Both the position numbers and the translations under genes were made by a program. Below are positions 1-7,497 of a DNA stretch of 64,000 bases, one piece after another. This DNA is from Bacteroidales bacterium (GTDB lineage: Bacteria; Bacteroidota; Bacteroidia; Bacteroidales; UBA12170), in NCBI GenBank assembly GCA_021157585.1, contig JAGGWH010000066.1, positions 1-64,000 of the forward strand, given 5' to 3'. The notes under the pieces are model-generated. The model was not told the origin of the DNA, made no database searches, and saw only the letters and a program-made list of their open reading frames with translations. Numbering within the stretch: the stretch's first letter is position 1; each line of letters begins with the position of its first letter.

Positions 1-96
1 GTTTAGCACATCCTTCTGTAGGGACTATTAAAAATCATCCTTAAATCAATAAGGGTGATTAAGAAATATACGGATGGATATTTAACCAACAACTAA
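1..96 (+). other. Possible 3' tail of an upstream gene, maybe frameshifted
   Basis: Frame 3 is open from the window edge to a TAA at 42-44 and reads LAHPSVGTIKNHP, which resembles the recognition helix of a winged-helix domain. Frame 1 then continues with LKSIRVIKKYTDGYLTNN to a TAA at 94-96, which looks like the missing rest of the same fold. A one-base slip near 38-40 would join them. This may be the end of a DNA-binding protein of the restriction locus, but only about 30 residues are visible, so the call is weak. Confidence 0.25.
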
Positions 97-102
97 TTGT
101 AA

Positions 103-3100
103 ATGACACATTCACCCGAATACATCTATAGCGAATTACCAGCCATTGAATTGTTCAAAAAAATGGGTTACCAATACTATAATGGTAACAAACAGGATGA
201 ACGCCCAGATATTTTTGAAGTCATATTAAAAGATAGATTGCTAGAATCTATTCAACGCATCAACCCTTGGATTAACAAACACAATCTTAACAAAGCATAC
301 GCTCAACTCACTTCAGTCAACGGTACTTCCTTAATGGAAATCAACCAAAAGATTTGGGAACTTATAAAAGGTGGAACCTTTACCGTAAAACAATTGATTG
401 AGGGCAAAGAAGACTTTCATCCCGTTCATTTCATCGATTATGTCAATCCCGATAACAATGATTTTTTAGTTGTTAATCAGATAAAATACCACGGAAAATA
501 CCAGAATTCAATTCCTGATATCGTAGTTTACATCAACGGTTTACCCATTGGTGTAATTGAATGTAAATCACCTACAGCACTTAACGCTTGGGATAAAGCC
601 TATAGCGATTTAGATTATTATCAAAAGAATTCGGAGAAACTATTTCATTTCAATCAAATCAATGCTGGCATTTGGCAAGTAGGTGGAAAATACGGTGCTA
701 TCAATGCGCCACAACAATTCTATTCTGTTTTTAGAACTAAGAAGACAGATGACCTAAGTTTTTTGGGTAGTAATCCAACGGAACAAGATAAACTCATTTA
801 TTCTATTTTCAAGAAAGACCAAGTATTGGATATTATTCGCCATTTTGTAATTTTTGAATTGGATGAAGGCAGAACCATTAAGAAATTACCCCGATATCAG
901 CAAATAAGAGCAACAAACAACACCATCGCTAAATTACAATCAGGCAAAGGTGGTGTGGTATGGCACACACAGGGTTCAGGTAAATCCATAACCATGGTTT
1001 ATGTAACTCGCAAGTTACAAGCACCTGAGTTTGGTTTTAATAACCCAACGGTGATGGTAATGACCGACCGTAAGGATTTGGATAGGCAGATAACCACCAC
1101 TTTCCAGAACGTCGGATTTAAAAATGTGAATCAGGCATCTTCTGTTGCACATCTGGATAAGTTATTGCGTAATGATTACGGTGGAATTATCACAACCACA
1201 TTGCAAAAGTTTCAAGAAACGGACACGGAAGCAACTTCACAAGTTGACCAGACAGAATTGGAAGAACGTGGAAATCTAATGGTCGAGAAATCGATAAACG
1301 ACAAGACGCTTACTAAGATTACCAAAGAACTACAAAAAGGTAAATGGGTTGAAATAGACCGTGTAGAAATAGACTTACAGGAACTTTCCAAGAAAGAAAA
1401 TCTTTACATAATGGTTGATGAAGCACATCGAAGTCATTATGGTTTCTTAGCAGCGTTTATGCGTACTGTATTGCCTCATGCGAAGTTTGTAGCTTTCACG
1501 GGAACACCAATCTCCAAAGAAGATAAATCGACCCTAGGTGAGTTCTACGGCGGTGATTACATCGATACCTATACTATTAAAGAATCTGTAGAAGATGGAG
1601 CAACAGTTAAATTATTATATGATGAAGGCATTGCTCAGCTTGATGTAAAAAAAGAAGAACTCGATAAAGATTTTGAAGAGAAATTCGGTCATCTATCAGA
1701 GGATAAAAAAGATAAGCTAAAGAGTGAAGCATTACGCAAATACCAATTATCAAAAGAACGTGTAGATGTTATTGGAAGGCATATCGTTGAACATTATCAG
1801 AATAAAATCTACCCTGATGGTTATAAAGCGATGATTGTTTGTAGCGGAAGAGAAGCTGCTATTAAATACCAACAAACGTTAATCAAATTAAAACAAGACG
1901 GAGTTCATGATTTTGAATCTAAAGTCGTTGTAAGTATTGGTTCTCCTAAAGCAGATGTTATTGCCAAGGAATATTACGAAACATTGGAATGGAATAAGAA
2001 TAATCCATTGGATAAAAAACCAATCTGGGTTACTCCACCAGAAAATATTAAAACAGTTACCGAAGATTTTAAGCTACCCTTTGGCGATGTTAATGAAACC
2101 GAGAAATCGGGTAAGAAGAAATACGATAATACAGCATTTATCATTGTCTCAGATATGCTGCTTACTGGTTATGATGTACCCATTGCTTCCTGTTTATATC
2201 TGGATAAGCCATTGAAAGAACATAACCTATTGCAAGCCATTGCAAGAGTGAATCGTTCGGGTAAAGGAAAAAATGCTGGTTATATCGTGGATTATAATGG
2301 CATTACGGCTTATCTAATTCAAGCATTGGAAATCTTTTCTGGTGACCTCAGACCTGATGATATATTGAAGAACCTAAGTGAAGAAATCCCAACACTGGAA
2401 TTGAATCACAACAAACTGGTAGACTTCTTCAAACCAATGAGAATTGATAGGAATTACAACAGAGAAAAATATATTGATGCAGCGGTTCGCTTTATTGAAC
2501 CCATAGATAAACGTGATGAGTTTAAGGTATTATTAAAACAGTTCAATAAGTCCATCAATATTGTATTGCCAAACACCATGGCAATGAAATATCAAGGTGA
2601 TTTCAAGTTATTCAATGAAATAAAATTAAGAGCCAGAAATGTTTATCCCGATGATGAGGAACTGAAAATAACCAGAGATGAAAGCAATATGCTCCAATCG
2701 ATGATTGATGAACATCTTAAAGCAGCAGGTGTGGAAAATCTATTGGCAGAACCCGTTTCCATCATCGATAAAGATAAATTCAAAGAAGAAATCCTCAACG
2801 CATCACCAGCAACCAAGGAATTGAAGATGCGCAACAATTTAATCCATACCATCAAAGTTGGAATGGATAAGAACCCCGATTTCTATAAGCCATTAGCACA
2901 GCGATTGGATGAATTAATCAAACAACGAAAAGAAGAAAGACTCACTCAGATGGAGTTGCTAAAAATGTTTGCAGATATTCAAGATGAAATCATTGCCGAG
3001 CATAAAGAAGGTGAAGAAAAAGGATTCAAAACAGCAAGTGAAAAAGCGGTTTACTCTTCCATGAAAATACTTTTTGATGACAATGCCGAAGATGCTACCA

Positions 3101-3285
3101 AAACCATATTCGAACTTATTAAAGGCGAACTAAATATTGTTGGATGGGCAGATAAAGGGCAGGTTCAAAAAGATATGGAAAATAAGATAATGCGTTATCT
3201 TAAAACTGCCAATATTGAACGTACCGAAGCCAAGTCAAAAGCCAAGGAAATGGTTGATATCATTAAGAAGAATAACGATGCCTGA
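103..3285 (+). CDS. hsdR: Type I restriction enzyme, R subunit (HsdR)
   Basis: At 1060 residues this is the full length expected for HsdR, the translocating and cleaving subunit of a type I restriction-modification complex. The N-terminal nuclease has a PD-(D/E)XK arrangement with Asp139, Glu153 and Lys155 (ECK). A superfamily 2 helicase motor follows, with Walker A GSGKS at about 291-295, the DEAH box at about 439-442 and TGTP at about 466-469. The C-terminal third is helical, as in subunits that dock on HsdM/HsdS. The methylase and specificity genes are not in the window and presumably lie to the left. Its last 8 bp overlap the next gene. Restriction of unmodified foreign DNA is the expected role. 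Confidence 0.96.
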   Translation: MTHSPEYIYSELPAIELFKKMGYQYYNGNKQDERPDIFEVILKDRLLESIQRINPWINKHNLNKAYAQLTSVNGTSLMEINQKIWELIKGGTFTVKQLIEGKEDFHPVHFIDYVNPDNNDFLVVNQIKYHGKYQNSIPDIVVYINGLPIGVIECKSPTALNAWDKAYSDLDYYQKNSEKLFHFNQINAGIWQVGGKYGAINAPQQFYSVFRTKKTDDLSFLGSNPTEQDKLIYSIFKKDQVLDIIRHFVIFELDEGRTIKKLPRYQQIRATNNTIAKLQSGKGGVVWHTQGSGKSITMVYVTRKLQAPEFGFNNPTVMVMTDRKDLDRQITTTFQNVGFKNVNQASSVAHLDKLLRNDYGGIITTTLQKFQETDTEATSQVDQTELEERGNLMVEKSINDKTLTKITKELQKGKWVEIDRVEIDLQELSKKENLYIMVDEAHRSHYGFLAAFMRTVLPHAKFVAFTGTPISKEDKSTLGEFYGGDYIDTYTIKESVEDGATVKLLYDEGIAQLDVKKEELDKDFEEKFGHLSEDKKDKLKSEALRKYQLSKERVDVIGRHIVEHYQNKIYPDGYKAMIVCSGREAAIKYQQTLIKLKQDGVHDFESKVVVSIGSPKADVIAKEYYETLEWNKNNPLDKKPIWVTPPENIKTVTEDFKLPFGDVNETEKSGKKKYDNTAFIIVSDMLLTGYDVPIASCLYLDKPLKEHNLLQAIARVNRSGKGKNAGYIVDYNGITAYLIQALEIFSGDLRPDDILKNLSEEIPTLELNHNKLVDFFKPMRIDRNYNREKYIDAAVRFIEPIDKRDEFKVLLKQFNKSINIVLPNTMAMKYQGDFKLFNEIKLRARNVYPDDEELKITRDESNMLQSMIDEHLKAAGVENLLAEPVSIIDKDKFKEEILNASPATKELKMRNNLIHTIKVGMDKNPDFYKPLAQRLDELIKQRKEERLTQMELLKMFADIQDEIIAEHKEGEEKGFKTASEKAVYSSMKILFDDNAEDATKTIFELIKGELNIVGWADKGQVQKDMENKIMRYLKTANIERTEAKSKAKEMVDIIKKNNDA

Positions 3286-3970
3286 AGTACAATACGGCAA
3301 TAGAACCATATCATACAACATTCTGGTAAAAGAAGGTTTGAAATCGCATTATATCACCGTTCATAAAGGTGAAGGAGTAGTGTTGAAGGGCAAAGCAATT
3401 AGCCTTGAGAAATCACAACAACTTGTACTGAAGAAAGCTAAATGGGTGATAGATAAATTGGATTTGGTCAAGTCTATTTGTGATGATGATATCGTTACGG
3501 GTTCACGGATTCAATACCTTGGACGAAAGTATTATGTGGAGTTATTTATCGATGATTCTCTTGAAGAAATAAGCATCGATTTTACGGAGTCTAAATTTAA
3601 AGTGAGTCTACCCAAAGAATTAAATACTCAGCAAGAAATTAAATCTGCATTTGAGCAATTTATTGAGCATAAAGCTGAAGAAAAGATTGCACCACGAATC
3701 CGTAAATGGTCAAGAAAAACGGGCTTAGAATTTAATCATATCAAATTCGCTAAACTTGAAAAACGTTGGGGTAGTTGCACTCCAAGCAATAATATTATCA
3801 TCAATACAGATGCAGTTAAACTACCCTTTTCTTTAATCGATTACCTTATTGTTCACGAATTAGTCCATACCAAAATCAAGAATCACTCCAAAGAATTCTG
3901 GGCGGAGGTTTCTAAGCATATTGGCAATTGGAAAGAATTGGATGATAAGATGTATGGGATGAAGTTGTAG
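3278..3970 (+). CDS. YgjP/SprT-like zinc metallopeptidase (DUF45, M48-like)
   Basis: This 230-residue protein has the two hallmarks of the YgjP family: RWGSC at about 163-167 and the zinc-binding HELVH at about 193-197, followed by a further conserved His (NHSKEFW). The ATG at 3278 was chosen because it overlaps the hsdR stop by 8 bp, suggesting translational coupling, and because the family normally begins close to the IxYxI strand that follows. Genes of this family are often found directly after hsdR in type I loci, but their role there is unclear. It is probably co-expressed with HsdR. The substrate is unknown. Confidence 0.88.
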   Translation: MPEVQYGNRTISYNILVKEGLKSHYITVHKGEGVVLKGKAISLEKSQQLVLKKAKWVIDKLDLVKSICDDDIVTGSRIQYLGRKYYVELFIDDSLEEISIDFTESKFKVSLPKELNTQQEIKSAFEQFIEHKAEEKIAPRIRKWSRKTGLEFNHIKFAKLEKRWGSCTPSNNIIINTDAVKLPFSLIDYLIVHELVHTKIKNHSKEFWAEVSKHIGNWKELDDKMYGMKL

Positions 3971-3987
3971 CTGTCCAACCTCTTATT

Positions 3988-5136
3988 TTAAGTTATTAAC
4001 TTTTTCATTAGATTTTCTTGCTGATTATCAGAAAACGAACCTAGATATTGCTGAGTTGTACTAATGTTTTGATGCCCTAAGCTCTGGCTAATGAAAGCAA
4101 TCGAAACATTCTTTTGCATTAAGATAGTGGCATAACTATGTCTAGCAGAATAAGTGGTAATTGTTTTAACTCCCAATGCTTCACAAGCTCTTTTAAGACG
4201 TTTATTAACACTTTTAACGACATTAGGAACACGGTCATAAAGATATTGAGGTGTTGTTCCTGTGAGCAATGGAAACAAAAACGAGTTGTTGATATTCTTA
4301 TATCGTTCAATGATTAGCTTAGCTTGTGGTAATAGAAAGACCCTAATTTGCTTGCTTGTTTTGGCTCGGTTATAAATTAAAAATTCGTCTTGAATGTTGT
4401 CAGTTGTGAGCATCGCAATATCTTTAATATTTGCACCTGCACAATAGTAGCTAAATTTGAATAGGTCGAAATATAGGTTATCAATATCCTTTATGAAACT
4501 AAATTTAAGCAATTTATTTATGTGTTTTTCTGGTATGGCACGTTTGTTATTCGTTGGACTTGGAATTTTAAAATTCTCAAAGGGATAACTATCAACGATG
4601 TCTCGATTTTTATTTATTACCGCTCTTAAACTTCTAAGGTATAGTGAAACGGTTGTTATGCTCTTATTTTTTAAATGCTCTTGATAACCCTTTAGAAACT
4701 TGTTATTGATGTCGTTTAAAACTAATCCCTTTTTATACCCTTCAATACTATTCAAGGCGGTTTGATACATACCACTCGATTTAATTTGGTTATTTGATTG
4801 AAGGTCTTTGATGTAGTTCAAAAAGCAATTACGAAGCTTGTTATCCCTTTTAGATTTTTCACCACTAAACAATGCCTTAAAAGCAGCAAAGCTATACCTA
4901 TCCATAGTTTGGATAATAGCATTAGCTTTTTTAATTGAATCGTTTAGACGGTCTTTAATTTGAATTTGGTCTGGGGTTAACCTTCGACCCCGTTGTATTT
5001 TATCAAATTCAACCTTGCTTAAGAATATACCCAAAGCAATGAAATTGGATTTTCGTTCAAATCCAAGTCTTAATTTAACTGAAAATTTTCCTGAAACGTC
5101 TTGTAGACGCAAAACAATCGATACACTTACATTCAT
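3988..5136 (-). CDS. Tyrosine recombinase / integrase (Bacteroidota IntDOT-like type)
   Basis: This is a 382-residue site-specific recombinase with an N-terminal arm-binding domain, a SAM-like core-binding domain (about 100-200) and a C-terminal catalytic domain. Arg332-His333 (ARHSYAT), His355 (LGHQ) and the nucleophile Tyr364 are in the standard order. The Box I arginine is not evident: the segment reads CAGANIKDI. IntDOT-type integrases of Bacteroidota elements also lack this Arg. The ATG at 5136 is preferred over a GTG at 5202 because the longer form would read through the palindrome at 5194-5227. Its 5' end faces the tRNA relic and tRNA-Val, as expected for an island integrase beside its attachment site. 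Confidence 0.93.
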   Translation of the reverse strand: MNVSVSIVLRLQDVSGKFSVKLRLGFERKSNFIALGIFLSKVEFDKIQRGRRLTPDQIQIKDRLNDSIKKANAIIQTMDRYSFAAFKALFSGEKSKRDNKLRNCFLNYIKDLQSNNQIKSSGMYQTALNSIEGYKKGLVLNDINNKFLKGYQEHLKNKSITTVSLYLRSLRAVINKNRDIVDSYPFENFKIPSPTNNKRAIPEKHINKLLKFSFIKDIDNLYFDLFKFSYYCAGANIKDIAMLTTDNIQDEFLIYNRAKTSKQIRVFLLPQAKLIIERYKNINNSFLFPLLTGTTPQYLYDRVPNVVKSVNKRLKRACEALGVKTITTYSARHSYATILMQKNVSIAFISQSLGHQNISTTQQYLGSFSDNQQENLMKKLIT

Positions 5137-5193
5137 AATTTCTATTTTATGAATGTTCAATTGCCATTTTTGGTGCTTTTTCGTTAACACACA

Positions 5194-5227
5194 AATTAAC
5201 ACACAAATTGCAATTTGTGTGTTAATT
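5194..5227. repeat. Perfect 34-bp palindrome with extra TTAACACACAAA copies
   Basis: The arm AATTAACACACAAATTG (5194-5210) is followed at once by its exact reverse complement (5211-5227). A further direct copy of TTAACACACAAA overlaps the left side at 5184-5195, and a diverged copy (CTAACACACATTTT) lies at 5249-5262. The block starts 58 bp upstream of the integrase ATG. It is a good candidate for integrase arm-type or excisionase binding sites, or an operator for autoregulation. The function is inferred from position only. Confidence 0.7.
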
Positions 5228-5280
5228 GACCCGTAATTTAGCCCAAACTAACACACATTTTAATAATATCAATACAAACA

Positions 5281-5316
5281 AAAAAGCACCTAGAACCGAA
5301 GTTATAAGTGCTTTTT
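5281..5316 (-). terminator. Rho-independent terminator behind the tRNA relic
   Basis: A 9-bp stem (AAAAAGCAC / GTGCTTTTT) closes an 18-nt loop and gives a T-run on the minus strand. It sits 7 bp after the 3' end of the tRNA-like relic, matching the arrangement behind the intact tRNA-Val. It also separates the relic from the integrase gene. Confidence 0.65.
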
Positions 5317-5323
5317 AAGAGTG

Positions 5324-5427
5324 TGGGGACTGCTGGATTACTCACAAGTTCGTGAGCTCACCGTCTATCGACGCTTCGGTTCGAACCAGCGACCCTCCCG
5401 ATGTAAAATCGGGATGCTCTGAACCAA
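5324..5427 (-). pseudogene. tRNA-Val-like relic with a 42-nt T-loop insertion
   Basis: The minus strand matches the intact tRNA-Val from the D-loop (GTTGGTTCAGAGC) through the variable region and T-arm to the 3' acceptor end (AGTCCCCA), but the 5' acceptor strand and first half of the D-arm are missing. The T-loop is split by 42 nt (5340-5381) that include the hairpin CTCACAAGTTCGTGAG. The anticodon arm differs from tRNA-Val: CCCGA TTTTACA TCGGG, whose anticodon position would read TTA. It cannot fold as a full cloverleaf, so it is a relic, part of a mobile GIY-YIG unit, or an attachment-site derivative. Confidence 0.75.
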
Positions 5428-5436
5428 CATTTAGAA

Positions 5437-5724
<288 letters not shown>

Positions 5725-5730
5725 AGGTAG

Positions 5731-5805
5731 TGGGGACTGCTGGATTCGAACCAGCGACCCTCTGCTTGTAAGGCAGATGCTCTGAACCAACTGAGCTAAG
5801 CCCCC
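5731..5805 (-). tRNA. tRNA-Val (anticodon TAC)
   Basis: The minus strand folds as a complete 75-nt cloverleaf. The acceptor pairs GGGGGCT with AGTCCCC, the D-arm is AGCTCAGTTGGTTCAGAGC, the anticodon arm is TCTGC-CTTACAA-GCAGA with TAC at positions 34-36, and the T-arm is GCTGGTTCGAATCCAGC. CCA is not encoded beyond the discriminator A. A promoter lies upstream and a terminator downstream. Its 3' half is partly repeated at 5324-5427. Confidence 0.96.
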
Positions 5806-5849
5806 AATAAAATTTAAACTTTGCGTTTGGCTTATTGCCTTAGCGGTTG

Positions 5850-5878
5850 CAAATATACAGTTTTTTTATTTGCAGCAA
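5850..5878 (-). promoter_or_regulatory. Bacteroidota-type promoter of tRNA-Val
   Basis: On the minus strand a TTG (-33) is followed after 18 bp by TATATTTG, an exact match to the Bacteroidota -7 box TAnnTTTG. The box ends 45 bp before the tRNA 5' end. Confidence 0.75.
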
Positions 5879-5993
5879 ATTTTTTTGAGAGATTATTTAC
5901 TTAGTTTAATTATTATTATCTTGTCGCTTGAAATAAGAAGAGAAAAATACGTATTGTATTATCATAGATTATTGTCAAATAGAATAAAATATT

Positions 5994-6716
5994 ATGCAAA
6001 TAGAAGCTTTTTTTAAATTATCGTATGGATTATACGTTGTTAGCACTAAGAGCAAAGATAAACTCAATGGATATATTGCCAATACTGTTTTTCAGGTTAC
6101 TGCAGAGCCGGCACAGTTGGCTGTGAGCTGTAGCAAAGATAATCTCTCAGCTAAAATGATTGATGAGAGTGGTGCTTTTTCTGTTTCAATTATTCATAAG
6201 GATGCCGGGCAGAAAGTAATATCTACTATGGGTTATAAGACAGGATATGAAATTAATAAGTTTGACGGTTTAAACTATATTGAAGGTCAATCGGGAAGTC
6301 CAATTTTAACTGATGATTGTTTGGCTTGGTTTGATTGTAAGGTAATGCAGAAAGTAGATGTTGGAAGCCATATTTTGTTTATTGCTGAAGTTTTAGACAG
6401 TAAACTTATTGAAGAGTTGAAAGAGCCAATGACTTATGCCTATTATCGTGAAGTAAAAAATGGAGTTGCACCTAAAAATGCTCCTACTTATGTAGATAAG
6501 TCAAAATTATTAAAACCAAAAGAAAAAGACCTTACAAAAGCCGCAGATCCTTTAACTCAAAAATGGGAATGTACCGTTTGTGGTGAAATTTACGATCCTG
6601 TTGAAGGAGACCCTGATGGTGGTATTGCTCCGGGAACACCTTTTGAAGATATTCCCAATGATTGGGTTTGTCCCACTTGCGGAGTTTCCAAAGAAGAATT
6701 TATACCTATGAATTAA
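5994..6716 (+). CDS. Flavin reductase-like protein fused to rubredoxin (Hrb-like)
   Basis: Residues 1-150 form an FMN-binding flavin reductase-like split-barrel domain. A lysine-rich linker leads to a rubredoxin domain with iron ligands Cys193, Cys196, Cys226 and Cys229 (CTVC and CPTC) and the typical [11 protein letters not shown] turn. The architecture is that of high-molecular-weight rubredoxin (Hrb), an NAD(P)H:rubredoxin-type electron carrier feeding flavodiiron proteins or rubrerythrin in anaerobes. It lies 36 bp upstream of a rubrerythrin gene on the same strand, so an electron path from Hrb to rubrerythrin is plausible. No flavodiiron protein is in the window. Confidence 0.9.
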   Translation: MQIEAFFKLSYGLYVVSTKSKDKLNGYIANTVFQVTAEPAQLAVSCSKDNLSAKMIDESGAFSVSIIHKDAGQKVISTMGYKTGYEINKFDGLNYIEGQSGSPILTDDCLAWFDCKVMQKVDVGSHILFIAEVLDSKLIEELKEPMTYAYYREVKNGVAPKNAPTYVDKSKLLKPKEKDLTKAADPLTQKWECTVCGEIYDPVEGDPDGGIAPGTPFEDIPNDWVCPTCGVSKEEFIPMN

Positions 6717-6752
6717 AACAATTACATTTGATTAATCTTAAAATTTAAATCT

Positions 6753-7328
6753 ATGAATACATTAAAAGGAACAAAAACAGAACAAAATCTATTAAAATCG
6801 TTTGCAGGAGAGTCTCAAGCTCGTATGCGTTATGATTATTTTACAAAGCAAGCAAAAAAAGAAGGCTTAGAACAAATTGCAGCTATATTTGAAGAAACAG
6901 CTTTAAATGAAAAAGAGCATGCAAAAAGGTTTTTCAAATTTTTAGAAGGGGGTATGGTAGAGATTACAGCGACTTATCCTGCAGGAAAAATTGGTACTAC
7001 ATTAGAAAATCTGAAAGCTTCAGCCGAAGGCGAAAATGAAGAGTGGACGGAATTATATCCTGAATTTGCTAAAATAGCTGAAGAAGAGGGGTTTAAGGAA
7101 ATAGCAACAGCTTACAAAATGATTGCAAAAGTTGAAAAAGCTCACGAAGAACGTTTTACAAAGTTGTATAATAATCTTGAAGAAGGTAAAGTTTTTGAAC
7201 GCGAGGGAAAAATAGTTTGGAAATGCCGTAACTGTGGTTATCTGCATCAAGGAACAAAAGCACCTAAAGTTTGTCCTGCTTGTTTACACCCACAATCATA
7301 TTTCGAAATTAAAGAAACTAATTATTAA
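6753..7328 (+). CDS. Rubrerythrin
   Basis: This is a 191-residue rubrerythrin. An N-terminal four-helix ferritin-like domain has the EsqARMRY and EKEHAKRF diiron motifs. A C-terminal rubredoxin-like centre has Cys158, Cys161, Cys174 and Cys177. The protein reduces hydrogen peroxide with electrons from rubredoxin or NAD(P)H, protecting anaerobes in the cytoplasm. The length and domain order are normal. It follows the Hrb-like gene and ends before a terminator, so the two genes probably form one oxidative-stress unit. Confidence 0.95.
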   Translation: MNTLKGTKTEQNLLKSFAGESQARMRYDYFTKQAKKEGLEQIAAIFEETALNEKEHAKRFFKFLEGGMVEITATYPAGKIGTTLENLKASAEGENEEWTELYPEFAKIAEEEGFKEIATAYKMIAKVEKAHEERFTKLYNNLEEGKVFEREGKIVWKCRNCGYLHQGTKAPKVCPACLHPQSYFEIKETNY

Positions 7329-7347
7329 AAGAAATTTGTTTTTATTT

Positions 7348-7377
7348 AAGTGCTCGATTTTTTCAAGTCGGGCACTT
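7348..7377 (+). terminator. Terminator after rubrerythrin
   Basis: A 10-bp stem (AAGTGCTCGA / TCGGGCACTT, one G-T pair) with a T-rich loop lies 20 bp after the rubrerythrin stop and is followed by a pyrimidine-rich stretch. Confidence 0.7.
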
Positions 7378-7424
7378 CTTGTTTGTCGACATAAAATTTT
7401 CAACAAAAATCAATTGAAAAATCG

Positions 7425-7432
7425 TAATTTTG
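7425..7432 (+). promoter_or_regulatory. Candidate -7 box for lepA
   Basis: TAATTTTG matches the Bacteroidota -7 consensus TAnnTTTG and is followed by the GCACTC often seen at such start regions, 66 bp before lepA. No TTG lies at the right spacing for a -33 element, so this is only a candidate. Confidence 0.35.
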
Positions 7433-7497
7433 CACTCCTTAAAACAACTTTACCAAGCCGTATTAGTAGTTTTTAACAATAAAGAAAAATAGCTTGA

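Noticed and set aside
5137-5202. N-terminal extension of the integrase from a GTG at 5202
   Set aside because: The extension would overlap the palindrome block, and the arm-binding domain starts right at the ATG at 5136.
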